Origin: an uncultured Paracoccaceae bacterium
Lineage (GTDB): Bacteria > Pseudomonadota > Alphaproteobacteria > Rhodobacterales > Rhodobacteraceae
Length of the DNA stretch: 64,000 nucleotides
NCBI GenBank assembly: GCA_934500835.1
Contig: CAKSTR010000007.1
Coordinates: 1 to 64,000, forward strand
Direction: 5' to 3'
The position numbers and the translations under genes are program-made. The notes below the pieces were generated by a model that was given only the letters and a program-made list of their open reading frames with translations, did not search any database and was not told the DNA's origin. Below, piece by piece: positions 34,769-43,924 of this stretch; positions within the stretch are counted from its first letter, which is position 1; each line of letters starts with the position of its first letter.

Positions 34769-36556
34769 ATGAGCCGCGACGAGAACGAGTTCCGCATCCG
34801 CCCGGGGAAACCGCGCTCCACGCCCACGCCGCGGACAAAACCCTTCCTCAGCCAGGTGCTACGCGCGGCCCGTTATGCCCGCGCCACCGGCACCGGCGGA
34901 GGGGGCGTGCCGAGGGGCAGGGGTGGCGCCGCACGGAGCGGTTCGACCTTTGGCCGCGGGCGCAATGTCTTCGCCGCCAACCGGCTCCTCGGATCGCAGC
35001 GCCGGGTCGTCGTCGCAGCCCGGATCGCCCGTCACCAGGGCAGGGCCTTCCGCTCCGCGCCGCTCTCGGCCCATATCTCCTATCTCGCCCGCGACGGTGT
35101 CAGCCGGAACGGCGAGCGGGGCGAGCTCTTCGATGCGGCAACCGACGTCGCCGACGACCGAGGCTTCGCCGAGCGCTGCCGCGACGACCGGCACCATTTC
35201 CGCTTCATCATCTCGCCCGAGGATGCGACCGAGATGGGCGACCTCCGCGCCTTCACCCGCGATCTGGTGAAGCAGATGGAGGTGGACCTCGGCACCAGGC
35301 TCGACTGGGTGGCGGTGGATCACTGGAACACCGACAATCCCCATGTCCATCTGCTGGTGCGCGGGGTCGATCAGACCGGCGCCGATCTCGTCATCGCCCG
35401 CGACTATATCGGCAGCGGGCTGCGCTCGCGGGCCGAGGACCTGGTCGGCCTCGAGCTTGGTCCCAAGCCCGAACATGAGATCCGCTCCGCCCTGGAGCGC
35501 GAGGTGACCGCGGGGCGCTGGACCCGGCTCGACCGCGAGATCCGGCGCCGGGCCGGCGAGGACGGCATCGTGGATCTGCGCCCGGATGCGCAGGACGCCA
35601 CCGATCCCCGGATCCGCCGGCTGATGATCGGCCGCCTCCAGCATCTCGAGACGATGGGACTGGCCACGCCGCTCGCTCCCGGCGAATGGGCCGTCGATCC
35701 CGGCGCCGAGCGCAGCCTGCGCGATCTCGGGATGCGCGGCGACATCATCAAGTGTATGCACCGGGCCTTCACCGGCCAGGGGCAGGAGCGCGGCATCTCC
35801 GACTTCGTGATCGACGCGGGCAGGGCGGGGAGCCCGATCATCGGCCGCCTGGTCGACAGGGGGCTGCACAACGAACTGACCGGCGAGGCCTATGCGGTGA
35901 TCGATGGCATCGACGGCCGCGCCCATCACGTCCGGCTGCGCGGCATCGAGGCCTTCGATAAGGCCCCGCCGATCGGCGGCATCGTCGAGGTCCGCCGCTT
36001 CGGGGGACCGGAGGACGCGCGGCCGACGCTGGTGCTGGCCAATCGCTCCGATCTCGGCCTCGGGGAGCAGGTCACCGCGCCGGGCGCGACCTGGCTCGAC
36101 CACCGGCTGGTCGAGCGCGAGCCGATGCCGCTCGCCATGGGCGGCTTCGGGCGCGAGGTGCGCGCGGCCCTCGATGCCCGGGCCGAACATCTCGCCGACG
36201 AGGGCCTGGCCCGGCGCGAGGGCCAGCGCATCGTGCTGCAGCGCAATCTCCTCGCCACCCTGCGCCGCCGCGAACTCGATGCCGTCGGCGCGCGGCTCTC
36301 GGCCGAGACCGGCCTGCCGCAGATGGCCGCCGGGGCAGGGGACTACATCGCCGGCACCTGCCGCCGCCAGCTGGTGCTCTCCTCCGGCCGCTACGCGATG
36401 ATCGAGGGCTTTGGCCCCGATGGCGGCCTCGGCTTCCGGCTGGTGCCCTGGTCCCGCGAGATCGACGGCAAGATCGGCACGCATGTCGAGGGCCTCGTCC
36501 GCGCGGGCGGCGGCATCGACTGGTCCCTGGGCCGCAAGCGCGACCTCGGCCTCTGA
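34769..36556 (+). CDS. traI: Relaxase with DUF3363 domain
   Basis: The 595-residue protein has an N-terminal VirD2/MobA-like relaxase domain with a candidate nucleophile tyrosine at AHISYLARDG, the block HFRFIISPEDATEM, and the histidine motif HWNTDNPHVHLLVRG (HxH about 192-194). The rest matches DUF3363. The chosen start (MSRDENEF) overlaps the preceding short frame by ATGA. It should nick oriT and pilot the strand. Without TraG it could act only with a helper coupling protein. Confidence 0.85.
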   Translation: MSRDENEFRIRPGKPRSTPTPRTKPFLSQVLRAARYARATGTGGGGVPRGRGGAARSGSTFGRGRNVFAANRLLGSQRRVVVAARIARHQGRAFRSAPLSAHISYLARDGVSRNGERGELFDAATDVADDRGFAERCRDDRHHFRFIISPEDATEMGDLRAFTRDLVKQMEVDLGTRLDWVAVDHWNTDNPHVHLLVRGVDQTGADLVIARDYIGSGLRSRAEDLVGLELGPKPEHEIRSALEREVTAGRWTRLDREIRRRAGEDGIVDLRPDAQDATDPRIRRLMIGRLQHLETMGLATPLAPGEWAVDPGAERSLRDLGMRGDIIKCMHRAFTGQGQERGISDFVIDAGRAGSPIIGRLVDRGLHNELTGEAYAVIDGIDGRAHHVRLRGIEAFDKAPPIGGIVEVRRFGGPEDARPTLVLANRSDLGLGEQVTAPGATWLDHRLVEREPMPLAMGGFGREVRAALDARAEHLADEGLARREGQRIVLQRNLLATLRRRELDAVGARLSAETGLPQMAAGAGDYIAGTCRRQLVLSSGRYAMIEGFGPDGGLGFRLVPWSREIDGKIGTHVEGLVRAGGGIDWSLGRKRDLGL

Positions 36557-36571
36557 CGAAAGGACATCATC

Positions 36572-36852
36572 ATGACCGCCACGAAGATCCTCTGGGGCCA
36601 GATCACCATCGTCTTCCTGATCGTGCTCGTGACCACCTGGGCCGGCACGCAATGGGTGGCCTGGCGCTTCGGCTTCCAGCCCCAGCTCGGCCCGCCCTGG
36701 TTCGATCTCTTCGGCTGGCCGGTCTATTATCCGCCGGCGCTCTTCTGGTGGTGGTATTTCTACGAGGCCTATGCGCCGCGGATCTTCTACGAGGGCGGGC
36801 TGATCGCCGCCTCGGGCGGCTTCCTCGCCATCATCATCGCCATCACGCTCTC
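36572..36852 (+). pseudogene. N-terminal fragment of coupling protein TraG
   Basis: About 93 residues match the TraG/VirD4 N-terminus: MTATKILWGQITIVFLIVL, WVAWRFGFQPQLGPPWFDL and YYPPALFWWWYFYEAYAPRI, with membrane helices. After AIIIAITLSV the similarity stops at a junction with trbE sequence near 36852-36862. The ATPase domain is absent, so this fragment cannot couple DNA to the channel. Confidence 0.8.
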
Positions 36853-36862
36853 GGTGACCCCC

Positions 36863-37000
36863 GGGAGCTCCTGCGCGGCTTCATCGACCGCACCGACCGC
36901 ATCCTGGCGCTCCTCGACGGCTTCATGCCGGACTGCCGCTGGCTCGACGACGAGGCCACGCTGACCTGGCTGCATTCCACCGTCTCGACCAACCGCCATC
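36863..37000 (+). pseudogene. Internal fragment of TrbE ATPase gene
   Basis: In a frame shifted from traG, this reads RELLRGFIDRTDRILALLDG and then FMPDCRWLDDEATLTWLHST. This is characteristic of the TrbE/VirB4 N-terminal half before the nucleotide-binding domain. Only about 46 codons remain. It joins trbJ sequence near 37000. Confidence 0.75.
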
Positions 37001-37002
37001 CG

Positions 37003-37118
37003 GTGCCCTGCTGGAGGCCGAGCGCGCCGCCGCGGCCGAGCAGGGCCGCATCCAGCGCGAACGCTTCCTGGCGCCGGGCGCGGGCTACCAGCCCGGCTCC
37101 GCCCGGATGTTCAACTGA
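37003..37118 (+). pseudogene. 3' fragment of trbJ
   Basis: This stretch reads LLEAERAAAAEQGRIQRERF and GYQPGSARMFN and then TGA, like the C-terminus of TrbJ/VirB5 proteins (xRERFLxxGxGYQxxxxRMF). The other 200 or so codons are gone. It lies directly before trbK, its normal position. Confidence 0.75.
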
Positions 37119-37136
37119 AGCGGGGAGGGGGCTCTC

Positions 37137-37394
37137 ATGGAGGGCAAGGTCCTCGCCCGCATCGCCGCCGTGGTCTTCGCCGCCATCCTTCTCACCCTGA
37201 CGGTGATCGGGATGGTGCAGGAAGAGACCCCGCCCCGGCCCACCTCGGCTCCGGCCGCCTTGGTCCCGGCCGATCCCCTGCAGGCGCGCCAGCGCCGCTG
37301 CCAGCAGATGGGCGAGGCGGAGGCTCGGGATGAGGACTGCCTCGCCACTTGGGCCGAGACCCGGGACCGATTCCTCGGCCGCGACCCCGTGTAG
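37137..37394 (+). CDS. trbK: TrbK-alt entry-exclusion-like protein
   Basis: The 85-residue protein has an N-terminal membrane segment (VLARIAAVVFAAILLTLTVI) and a small cysteine-containing domain (ARQRRCQQMGEAEARDEDCL). This fits the TrbK-alt proteins encoded between trbJ and trbL, which are thought to limit redundant transfer. Confidence 0.75.
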   Translation: MEGKVLARIAAVVFAAILLTLTVIGMVQEETPPRPTSAPAALVPADPLQARQRRCQQMGEAEARDEDCLATWAETRDRFLGRDPV

Positions 37395-37427
37395 CCCGCC
37401 GGGTCCCGTGAGGAAGGACGCTGAGCC

Positions 37428-38723
37428 ATGGGCGGCATCGGCGTCATCGACAGTTTCCTGGGCATCTTCACCCGCTATATCGATTCCGGCTTCGGCCTCC
37501 TCGGCGGCGAGGTCGCCTTCATCGCCACCACGCTGATCGTGATCGACGTGACGCTGGCCGCGCTCTTCTGGGCCTGGGGCACCGATGACGACCTCCTGGC
37601 CCGGCTGGTGAGGAAGACCCTCTTCGTCGGCGCCTTCGCCTATATCATCTCCAGCTGGAACGATCTCGCCCGCATCGTCTTCGAGAGCTTTGCCGGTCTC
37701 GGCCTGATGGCCTCCGGCACCGGCTTCTCCGCGGAAGACCTGCTGCGCCCCGGCCGCGTCGCCCAGACCGGTCTCGATGCCGGGCGGCCGCTGCTCGAGG
37801 CGATCTCCGACCTGATGGGCTTCGTCGCCTTCTTCGAGAACTTCATCCAGATCGCCTGCCTGATGTTCGCCTGGGTGCTGGTGCTGCTCGCCTTCTTCAT
37901 CCTCGCCGTGCAGCTCTTCGTCACCCTGATCGAGTTCAAGCTGACCACGCTCGCGGGCTTCGTCCACATCCCCTTCGGCCTCTTCGGCAAGACCGCCTTC
38001 ATGGCCGAGAAGGTCCTCGGCAACGTGATCTCCTCCGGCATCAAGGTGATGGTCCTCTCGGTCATCATCGGCATCGGCTCGACGCTCTTCGGCCAGTTCG
38101 CCAGCGGCTTCGGTGGCGCATCGCCCACCATCGACGATGCCATGGCCATCGTGCTGGCGGCCCTGTCGCTCCTCGGTCTCGGGATATTCGGCCCCGGCGT
38201 CGCCACCGGCCTCGTCTCCGGCGGGCCGCAGATGAGCGCGGGCGCCGCCGTCGGCACCGGGCTTGCCGTAGCAGGCGCCGGCATGGTCGCGGGCGGCGGC
38301 GCCATGATCGCCGCGAAGGGCGGGACGGCGGCCCTGCGTGGTGGCGCCACCACTGCGGGTGCGGCCTCCGCCGCCTACAGCCTCAATTCCGCGGGGCAGG
38401 GTGGTGTCGCAGGCGTTCTCGCCGGCACCGCCGGGCTCGGCAAGGGTGCGGGCCTCGCCCTGACCTCGCCCCTGCGCCGCGCCGCGGCCGGTCTCGCCGC
38501 AAGCCATGGCGCGGGGATGCGGACCGCCTTCGCCGGCACCGGCGGCACCACCACGCAAGGCTCGGTCGGCGGTGCGGGTGCGGAGGCCGGATCCGCTGCC
38601 GCCCCCGGCTGGGCCCGATCCCTGCGGCAGGGCCAGATGCTCAGGCACGGCGCCAGCGCCGCCGCCCATGCCCTGCGCTCGGCCGACAGCCGAGGCGGCG
38701 GCGCATCCGTCAAACTGGAGTGA
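37428..38723 (+). CDS. trbL: Conjugative transfer inner-membrane protein TrbL
   Basis: The 431-residue polytopic protein has VIDSFLGIFTRYIDSGFGLL, FFENFIQIACLMFAWVLVLL and the family segment FGLFGKTAFMAEKVLGNVIS. A long glycine- and alanine-rich C-terminal tail follows. It forms part of the channel (VirB6-like). It appears intact. Confidence 0.9.
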   Translation: MGGIGVIDSFLGIFTRYIDSGFGLLGGEVAFIATTLIVIDVTLAALFWAWGTDDDLLARLVRKTLFVGAFAYIISSWNDLARIVFESFAGLGLMASGTGFSAEDLLRPGRVAQTGLDAGRPLLEAISDLMGFVAFFENFIQIACLMFAWVLVLLAFFILAVQLFVTLIEFKLTTLAGFVHIPFGLFGKTAFMAEKVLGNVISSGIKVMVLSVIIGIGSTLFGQFASGFGGASPTIDDAMAIVLAALSLLGLGIFGPGVATGLVSGGPQMSAGAAVGTGLAVAGAGMVAGGGAMIAAKGGTAALRGGATTAGAASAAYSLNSAGQGGVAGVLAGTAGLGKGAGLALTSPLRRAAAGLAASHGAGMRTAFAGTGGTTTQGSVGGAGAEAGSAAAPGWARSLRQGQMLRHGASAAAHALRSADSRGGGASVKLE

Positions 38724-38731
38724 GGACAGCC

Positions 38732-39421
38732 ATGAACCCCTTCCGACGTCCCGCCACGCATTACGGCAAGAGCTCTGAGCCCGTCACGCCCTACCAGAAG
38801 GCGGCCCAGGTCTGGGACGAGCGCATCGGCTCGGCCCGGGTGCAGGCCCGCAACTGGCGCATCATGGCCTTCGGCTGCCTCATCCTCTCGGCGGGCTTTG
38901 CCGCGGCGCTGGTCTGGCAATCGGCGCGCGGCACCATCGTCCCCTGGGTGGTCGAGGTCGACCGCCATGATGAGGCCCGACCCGGCGAGGCCGCCATCGC
39001 CGGCTACCGGCCGACCGATCCGCAGATCGCTTGGCATCTGGCCCGCTTCATCGAACAGGTCCGCGGCTTGCCGGCCGATCCGGTGGTCCTGCGGCAGAAC
39101 TGGCTCCGCGCCTATGACTTCACCACCGATCGCGGTGCCCTCGCGCTGAACGATCATGCCCGCGCCGATGATCCTTTCGCCCGGATCGGCGAGGAGCAGG
39201 TCTCGATCGAGGTCTCCTCGGTGATCCGCGCCTCCCCGGAGAGTTTCCGGATCGCCTGGACGGAACGCCGCTACGAGAGCGGCCAGCTTTCCGCCACCGA
39301 GCGCTGGACCGCGATCCTGACTCTCGCCATCCAGCCGCCCCGCGACGCCGAACGGCTGCGGGCCAATCCCCTCGGAATCTATGTCAATGCGATCGACTGG
39401 TCGCGGGAGATGAGCCAATGA
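38732..39421 (+). CDS. trbF: Conjugative transfer protein TrbF
   Basis: The 229-residue protein (MNPFRRPATHYGKS) has one N-terminal membrane helix and a VirB8-like periplasmic domain: PWVVEVDRHDEARPGEAAIA, RQNWLRAYDFTTDRGALALN and the end NPLGIYVNAIDWSREM. It overlaps trbG by 4 bases. Confidence 0.9.
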   Translation: MNPFRRPATHYGKSSEPVTPYQKAAQVWDERIGSARVQARNWRIMAFGCLILSAGFAAALVWQSARGTIVPWVVEVDRHDEARPGEAAIAGYRPTDPQIAWHLARFIEQVRGLPADPVVLRQNWLRAYDFTTDRGALALNDHARADDPFARIGEEQVSIEVSSVIRASPESFRIAWTERRYESGQLSATERWTAILTLAIQPPRDAERLRANPLGIYVNAIDWSREMSQ

Positions 39422-40425
39422 TCCGCACCACCCCCTCCACCCCCGTCCTGGCGGCCTGCCTGGTCTCCGCTGCCCTGCTCGCCGCCTGCGCCCGCCGCGA
39501 AGCGGGTTTCAGCTATGACGAGCATGTGCCGCCGCTTCCCGCCGGGCAAGCCGTCACCACCCCCGATGATCGCCCGAAGCCGCTGCATCTGCCGCCCGGC
39601 TGGACCGTGGCGCGGGGCGGAGCGGAGGCCGCGACACCGGCCGCGCGCGTCGGCAATGCCAATGCCGCCGCCCGGGTCGAGCCGCGGCGCGAGGGGTATT
39701 TCAACGCCATCCAGCTCTATCCCTGGTCGGAGGGCGCGCTCTATCAGGTCTATGCCGCCCCCGGGCAGATCACCACCATCGCCCTCGAACCCGGGGAAAG
39801 CCTGACCGGGGCAGGGCCGATTGCCGCGGGAGATACCGCGCGCTGGATCATCGGCGATACCGAGAGCGGCGCCGGTGCCGCCCGCCGGGTCCAGGTGCTG
39901 GTGAAGCCGACACGGCCCGACATCTCCACCAACCTGGTGATCAGCACCGACCGGCGCACCTATCTCATTGAACTGCGTGCCAGCGAGGAGACCTGGATGC
40001 CGGCGGTGGCCTGGGCCTATCCACCCCCGCCGCCGGGAAGCCGCATCGCCGCGCCAGCCGCCCCGGTCATCCCGGCGGAAGCCGCGCGCAACCATCGCTA
40101 TGCGCTGGCGGGCGGCACGCCGCCCTGGCGCCCGGTCTCGGTCTTCGACGATGGCCGCCGGACCTACATCGTCTTCCCGCGCGGTATCGTCCAGGGCGAG
40201 ATGCCGCCCCTCTTCGTCCTCGACGCCAAGGGCGAGCCCGAGATCGTCAACAGCCGCATCCATCGCAATGTCCTGATCGTCGACCGGCTCTTCGCCGCGG
40301 CCGAGCTGCGCCTCGGCTCCGGCAAGCGGCAGGAGACCGTCCGCATCCTGCGTGTCGTGCCGCAGCAGGCTGCGGGGGCTGCTGGTCCGGCTGCCGGGAC
40401 GGGCAAGGGGAGGGTGCGGTCGTGA
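39418..40425 (+). CDS. trbG: Conjugative transfer protein TrbG (VirB9-like)
   Basis: The 335-residue protein has a lipoprotein-like signal with a cysteine (LVSAALLAACARREAGF) and the VirB9/CagX fold, with AIQLYPWSEGALYQVYAAPG, TDRRTYLIELRASEETWMPA and RRTYIVFPRGIVQGEMPPLF. It is an outer-membrane core component. The trbI start overlaps its stop. Confidence 0.9.
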   Translation: MIRTTPSTPVLAACLVSAALLAACARREAGFSYDEHVPPLPAGQAVTTPDDRPKPLHLPPGWTVARGGAEAATPAARVGNANAAARVEPRREGYFNAIQLYPWSEGALYQVYAAPGQITTIALEPGESLTGAGPIAAGDTARWIIGDTESGAGAARRVQVLVKPTRPDISTNLVISTDRRTYLIELRASEETWMPAVAWAYPPPPPGSRIAAPAAPVIPAEAARNHRYALAGGTPPWRPVSVFDDGRRTYIVFPRGIVQGEMPPLFVLDAKGEPEIVNSRIHRNVLIVDRLFAAAELRLGSGKRQETVRILRVVPQQAAGAAGPAAGTGKGRVRS

Positions 40426-41603
40426 GCGGGCGGGAGGGCCGGGAAGAGGAAGAGGGCATGGTGGTAGAGGCCGGCGTCACACCCGGTCCGGACGCCGCGG
40501 CCGGGGCCATGCGGTTGCGCGGCGAGGCGCCGCGGGTCACCCGGATCTCGCGCCGGGCGCTGATCTGGCTCGGCGCCATCGCGGGCATCGGCATCGGCGG
40601 CGCCCTGATCTATGCCCTGCAGGTCAGCGACCGCGGCGGCACTCCGCAGGAACTGGTCTCGATCGAGCGCCGCCAGACCGCCGATGGCCTCGAGACCCTG
40701 CCGGGCAGCTATGGCGATGTGCCCCGCCTCGGTCTGCCGCTGCCCGGCGATCTCGGCGGCCCGATCCTGCGCGCCCAGCAGGAAGGCCAGCCGGTCCCCG
40801 CCACGGCGATGCCGGTGCCCGGGCCCGATCCGGAGGAACAGCGCCGCCTCGCCGAACTGGAAGCCGCCCGCCTCAGCCAGCTCTTCTTCCAGGCCCGGCC
40901 CACCGCTGCCGGAGGCAGCACAACGCCGGCCCCCGGCTTTGCCGCGCCCGGCGAGCCCGGCCCCCAGGATCCGCGCCGCGCCTTCCTCGAGGCTGGAACC
41001 GACCGGATCACCGTGGCTCCGGATCGGGTCGAGGCCCCGGCCTCGCCCTTCCTCCTCCAGGCCGGCTCCGTCATCCCCGCCGCCCTCGTCACCGGCATCC
41101 GTTCCGACCTGCCGGGCCAGATCACCGCCCAGGTCACCCAGAATGTCTATGACAGCCCCACCGGCGCCTTTCTCCTGATCCCGCAGGGCACCCGGCTGAT
41201 CGGCGAATACGACGCCGGCATCACCTTCGGCCAGCGCCGGGTGCTGCTGGTCTGGACCCGGATGATCTTCCCCGACGGCCGTTCCATCGTCCTCGAGCGC
41301 CTGGCCGGCGCCGATGCCACGGGCTATGCCGGGCTGCAGGATGGCGTCGACCATCACTGGGGCGCGGTGCTGAAGGCGGCTGGCCTCGCGACCCTGCTCG
41401 CCGTCGGCGCCGAACTCGTCGCCGATGACGAGGACCGCCTGGTCCGGGCGATCCGCGATGGCGCCCAGGACACCGTGAACCAGGTCGGGCAGCGGATCGT
41501 CGAGCGCCAGTTGCAGGTCGAGCCCACCCTTACCATCCGCCCGGGCTTCCCGGTCCGGGTCATCGTCGCCCGCGACCTCGTCCTCGTGAACCACGGAGGC
41601 TGA
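40422..41603 (+). CDS. trbI: Conjugative transfer protein TrbI (VirB10-like)
   Basis: The 393-residue protein starts with GTG overlapping the trbG stop. It has a membrane helix after residue 40, a proline-rich spacer, and the VirB10 C-terminal domain: QAGSVIPAALVTGIRSDLPG, FLLIPQGTRLIGEYDAGITF and the end VRVIVARDLVLV. It links inner and outer membranes. Confidence 0.9.
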   Translation: MSGREGREEEEGMVVEAGVTPGPDAAAGAMRLRGEAPRVTRISRRALIWLGAIAGIGIGGALIYALQVSDRGGTPQELVSIERRQTADGLETLPGSYGDVPRLGLPLPGDLGGPILRAQQEGQPVPATAMPVPGPDPEEQRRLAELEAARLSQLFFQARPTAAGGSTTPAPGFAAPGEPGPQDPRRAFLEAGTDRITVAPDRVEAPASPFLLQAGSVIPAALVTGIRSDLPGQITAQVTQNVYDSPTGAFLLIPQGTRLIGEYDAGITFGQRRVLLVWTRMIFPDGRSIVLERLAGADATGYAGLQDGVDHHWGAVLKAAGLATLLAVGAELVADDEDRLVRAIRDGAQDTVNQVGQRIVERQLQVEPTLTIRPGFPVRVIVARDLVLVNHGG

Positions 41604-41605
41604 CC

Positions 41606-41899
41606 ATGGCCGATCTCAAGCTCGGACCCATCCCGAAGGCCGGAACCTCACGCCTGAGCATTGTCCTGCCCGAGGTGCTGAAGGCGGAACTCGATCTCTA
41701 TGCCGCGGAATATAGCCGCCTCCACGGCGAGGCCGATGCCGCGACCCTGATCCCGCATATGCTGGAGAGCTTCCTGCGCTCGGATCGCGGATGGCGGGGA
41801 CGGAAGGCCGCCATGGCGAAAGGGCAGGGGGTGGGGGGATCGGCTGGGCCGCGGGCGACGAGGGCTGCGGGGCAGGAGACGGATCCGGGTCCGGGTTAG
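41606..41899 (+). CDS. DUF2274 protein at the end of the trb cluster
   Basis: The 97-residue protein has MADLKLGPIPKAGTSRLSIV and LIPHMLESFLRSDRGWRGRK, the DUF2274 pattern that normally follows trbI. It begins two bases after the trbI stop. The tail is low-complexity and ends 31 bases before the IS element. Confidence 0.85.
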   Translation: MADLKLGPIPKAGTSRLSIVLPEVLKAELDLYAAEYSRLHGEADAATLIPHMLESFLRSDRGWRGRKAAMAKGQGVGGSAGPRATRAAGQETDPGPG

Positions 41900-41930
41900 T
41901 GGCGGTAGCGGGAGGCTGTCCAAGGCCTAG

Positions 41931-42771
41931 AGTCAGGACTCACAACCAATAGATAACGGTCGCGGCGAGTGCGCAGGCCGAGAGGAACAGGATTGGGCAG
42001 CGGTCGTATCGGGTTGCGATGCGACGCCAGTCCTTGAGGCGGGCGAACATGTTCTCGATCTTGTGGCGCTGGCGGTAGAGGGTCGCGTCGTGCGGGATCG
42101 GGACCTTCCGGCCGCTCCGGGACGGGATGCAGGGTGAAATCTCCATGTCGATCAGCGCGTTGCGGAACCAATCGGCATCGTAGCCCCGGTCTCCCAGCAG
42201 GACCACCGCCTGCGGGATCGAGGACAGGAGCGCCCGCGCGCCGATATAGTCCGAGGTATGACCTGCCGACAGGAACATCCGGATTGGACGGCCCTTCGCA
42301 TCGGCCAGGACATGCAGCTTCGAGTTCAGGCCACCCTTGGTCCGCCCGATCAGGCGTCCGCGCCCCCCTTTTTAACCGCGAGGCTCGACGCCGTCCGGTG
42401 GGCCTTCGCGTGGGTGGCGTCGATCATCACGACTTCCGTCTCCTGCACCTGCGCGGCCAGTTCGGTCATGATGGTGGCGAACACGCCCATCCGGCTCCAC
42501 CGCTTCCAGCGGTTGTAGAGCGTCTTCGGCGGGCCATAGGCAGAGGGCGCGTGCTTCCAAATCAACCCATTCCGTTGGATGAAGATTATCCCGCTCAGAA
42601 CACGCCGGTCATCGACCCGAGGCTTGCCCGCGAGACTTCGGAAAGAACGGTCGCAGCCGCTCCACCTGCGCGTCCGTCAGCCAGTAAAGCTCGCTCATGA
42701 TCCATCCCAAAGCTGGGAGCTTGAAATCATGCCGCGCGCCCCTGCTCAAGTAAATTTATGGGTCCTGACTC
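41931..42771 (-). mobile_element. IS5-family element, IS427-like
   Basis: The ends carry inverted copies of GAGTCAGGAC, each flanked by CTAG (left near 41927-41940, right near 42762-42774). CTAG-type targets are typical of the IS427 group. The element is about 840 bases and encodes one IS5-type DDE transposase split over frames. Its exact ends are uncertain by a few bases because CTAG adjoins each repeat. Confidence 0.8.
41940..42698 (-). pseudogene. IS5-family transposase, split into several frames
   Basis: Frame pieces are MSELYWLTDAQVERLRPFFP from 42698; then IWKHAPSAYGPPKTLYNRW with the first Asp in VVMIDATHAKAHRTAS; then LLGDRGYDADWF and RQRHKIENMFARLKDWRR, carrying the second Asp and the Glu. 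The break between the last two frames lies in a run of five As and six Gs (42363-42373 on the plus strand). IS427-type elements are known to use programmed slippage at such runs. The first break, near 42627-42629 (one extra C), is not expected and probably inactivates this copy. Confidence 0.75.
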
Positions 42772-43676
42772 TAGTCTCTTAGGTGAGATCTTATAAAACT
42801 GATGAAGCGACGTAGTGCTGGATTGTCGTTTGCGGGAGACCAAGCCGCAGATATGGTGACCAAATCTTCCTGTCCTTCAAGGGGGCGAAGGACAAGGCCA
42901 GGATAGTGCACATTCGCCCATCCTTCCAAGACGATAGTGACGCCTAATCCAATTGAAGCCATGTGCATCAAATTGTCAGTGCTGGTCGAATGGTTTGAAA
43001 CCATGCATATCAATTCATTGTCTGAAAATCTTCGCCCAATGTATTCCTGCACATCTTGTCCAGATCCTGTGCTGGAAACAATAAATTGCTCTCTAGAAAG
43101 ATCCCTCCAGTTAACTCTTGATCGATTGGATAGGGGGTTATCTTTGCTGAATGCAACATATACACGCTCTCTCCATAGATCCATGATATCGAGATCGGTA
43201 TCTTTGGCCCGACCTATGACAAATGCCATGTCAACCTGGCGCTCGCGAATACCCTGAAAATGCTCTATCTTACTGCCATCCCGAACCTCAAATTTGATAT
43301 CCCGATAGTGATCGATAAAGATCGATATGATTTTCTTGAGGCTCCCGCCGGCCAAGGATATAGACAATCCTAGGCGCAAGGTGCCAACTTCTGCCCTGCC
43401 TGCTGCACCAGCATTCTGAATGGCCCTTTCAAGGGTCCAAAGAGCCGGTGCGATTTCGGAGAGAAATCGGTTGCCTGCATCCGTAAGACGTGCGCCGGAA
43501 GTCGATCGCTCGAAAATCGCTACTCCGATTCTGTCTTCAAAATCGCGAATGCCCCTACTAACCGTTGAAGCGCGGATTCCAAGTATATTCGCGGCGCGAG
43601 TAAAGCTTGCTTCCTGGGCGGCAGCCATAAAGTAGCGTAGGGGTCTTGGATCAAAGAGATACTTTTCATCTGCCAT
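42771..43676 (-). CDS. LysR-type regulator next to the IS element
   Basis: The 301-residue protein (MADEKYLFDPRPLRYFMAAA) has the LysR helix-turn-helix in ASFTRAANILGIRASTVSRG and an effector domain. Its stop codon TAG is the CTAG that borders the IS, so the insertion lies exactly at the 3' end of the gene. Length is normal, so few or no residues were lost. The region has lower GC than its surroundings. It may regulate the tryptophanase-like gene upstream on the same strand. Confidence 0.8.
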   Translation of the reverse strand: MADEKYLFDPRPLRYFMAAAQEASFTRAANILGIRASTVSRGIRDFEDRIGVAIFERSTSGARLTDAGNRFLSEIAPALWTLERAIQNAGAAGRAEVGTLRLGLSISLAGGSLKKIISIFIDHYRDIKFEVRDGSKIEHFQGIRERQVDMAFVIGRAKDTDLDIMDLWRERVYVAFSKDNPLSNRSRVNWRDLSREQFIVSSTGSGQDVQEYIGRRFSDNELICMVSNHSTSTDNLMHMASIGLGVTIVLEGWANVHYPGLVLRPLEGQEDLVTISAAWSPANDNPALRRFISFIRSHLRD

Positions 43677-43924
43677 GGATGTGTACCTATAGTCAAGGGT
43701 GATATCGGGCTGCATTGGGGAATGCTCACGCTTCGTGAACAATTGACTCACGAACTTTAGCAAGTTTGCGTCGTTCCATGCCGACATTCCCTGACGGGCA
43801 TGTTGCCTTGGCGTTATATTCTCTCCGGGGGTCTGCCAGACGCAGGTTGCTGTAGAATTTGGCTCCTCCCGGGCACAACATGTCGGCCGCGTGGAATTAC
43901 TCCATGGCCGACATGTCATTCGGT

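Noticed and set aside
34518..34772. An 84-codon gene linked by ATGA to both neighbours
   Set aside because: Composition is unlike a conserved protein and the DNA is dominated by inverted repeats, so it is reported as an oriT-like region instead.
36843..38669. A long minus-strand frame opposite trbL
   Set aside because: Glycine, alanine and arginine repeats mirror the trbL tail; trbL is clear on the plus strand.
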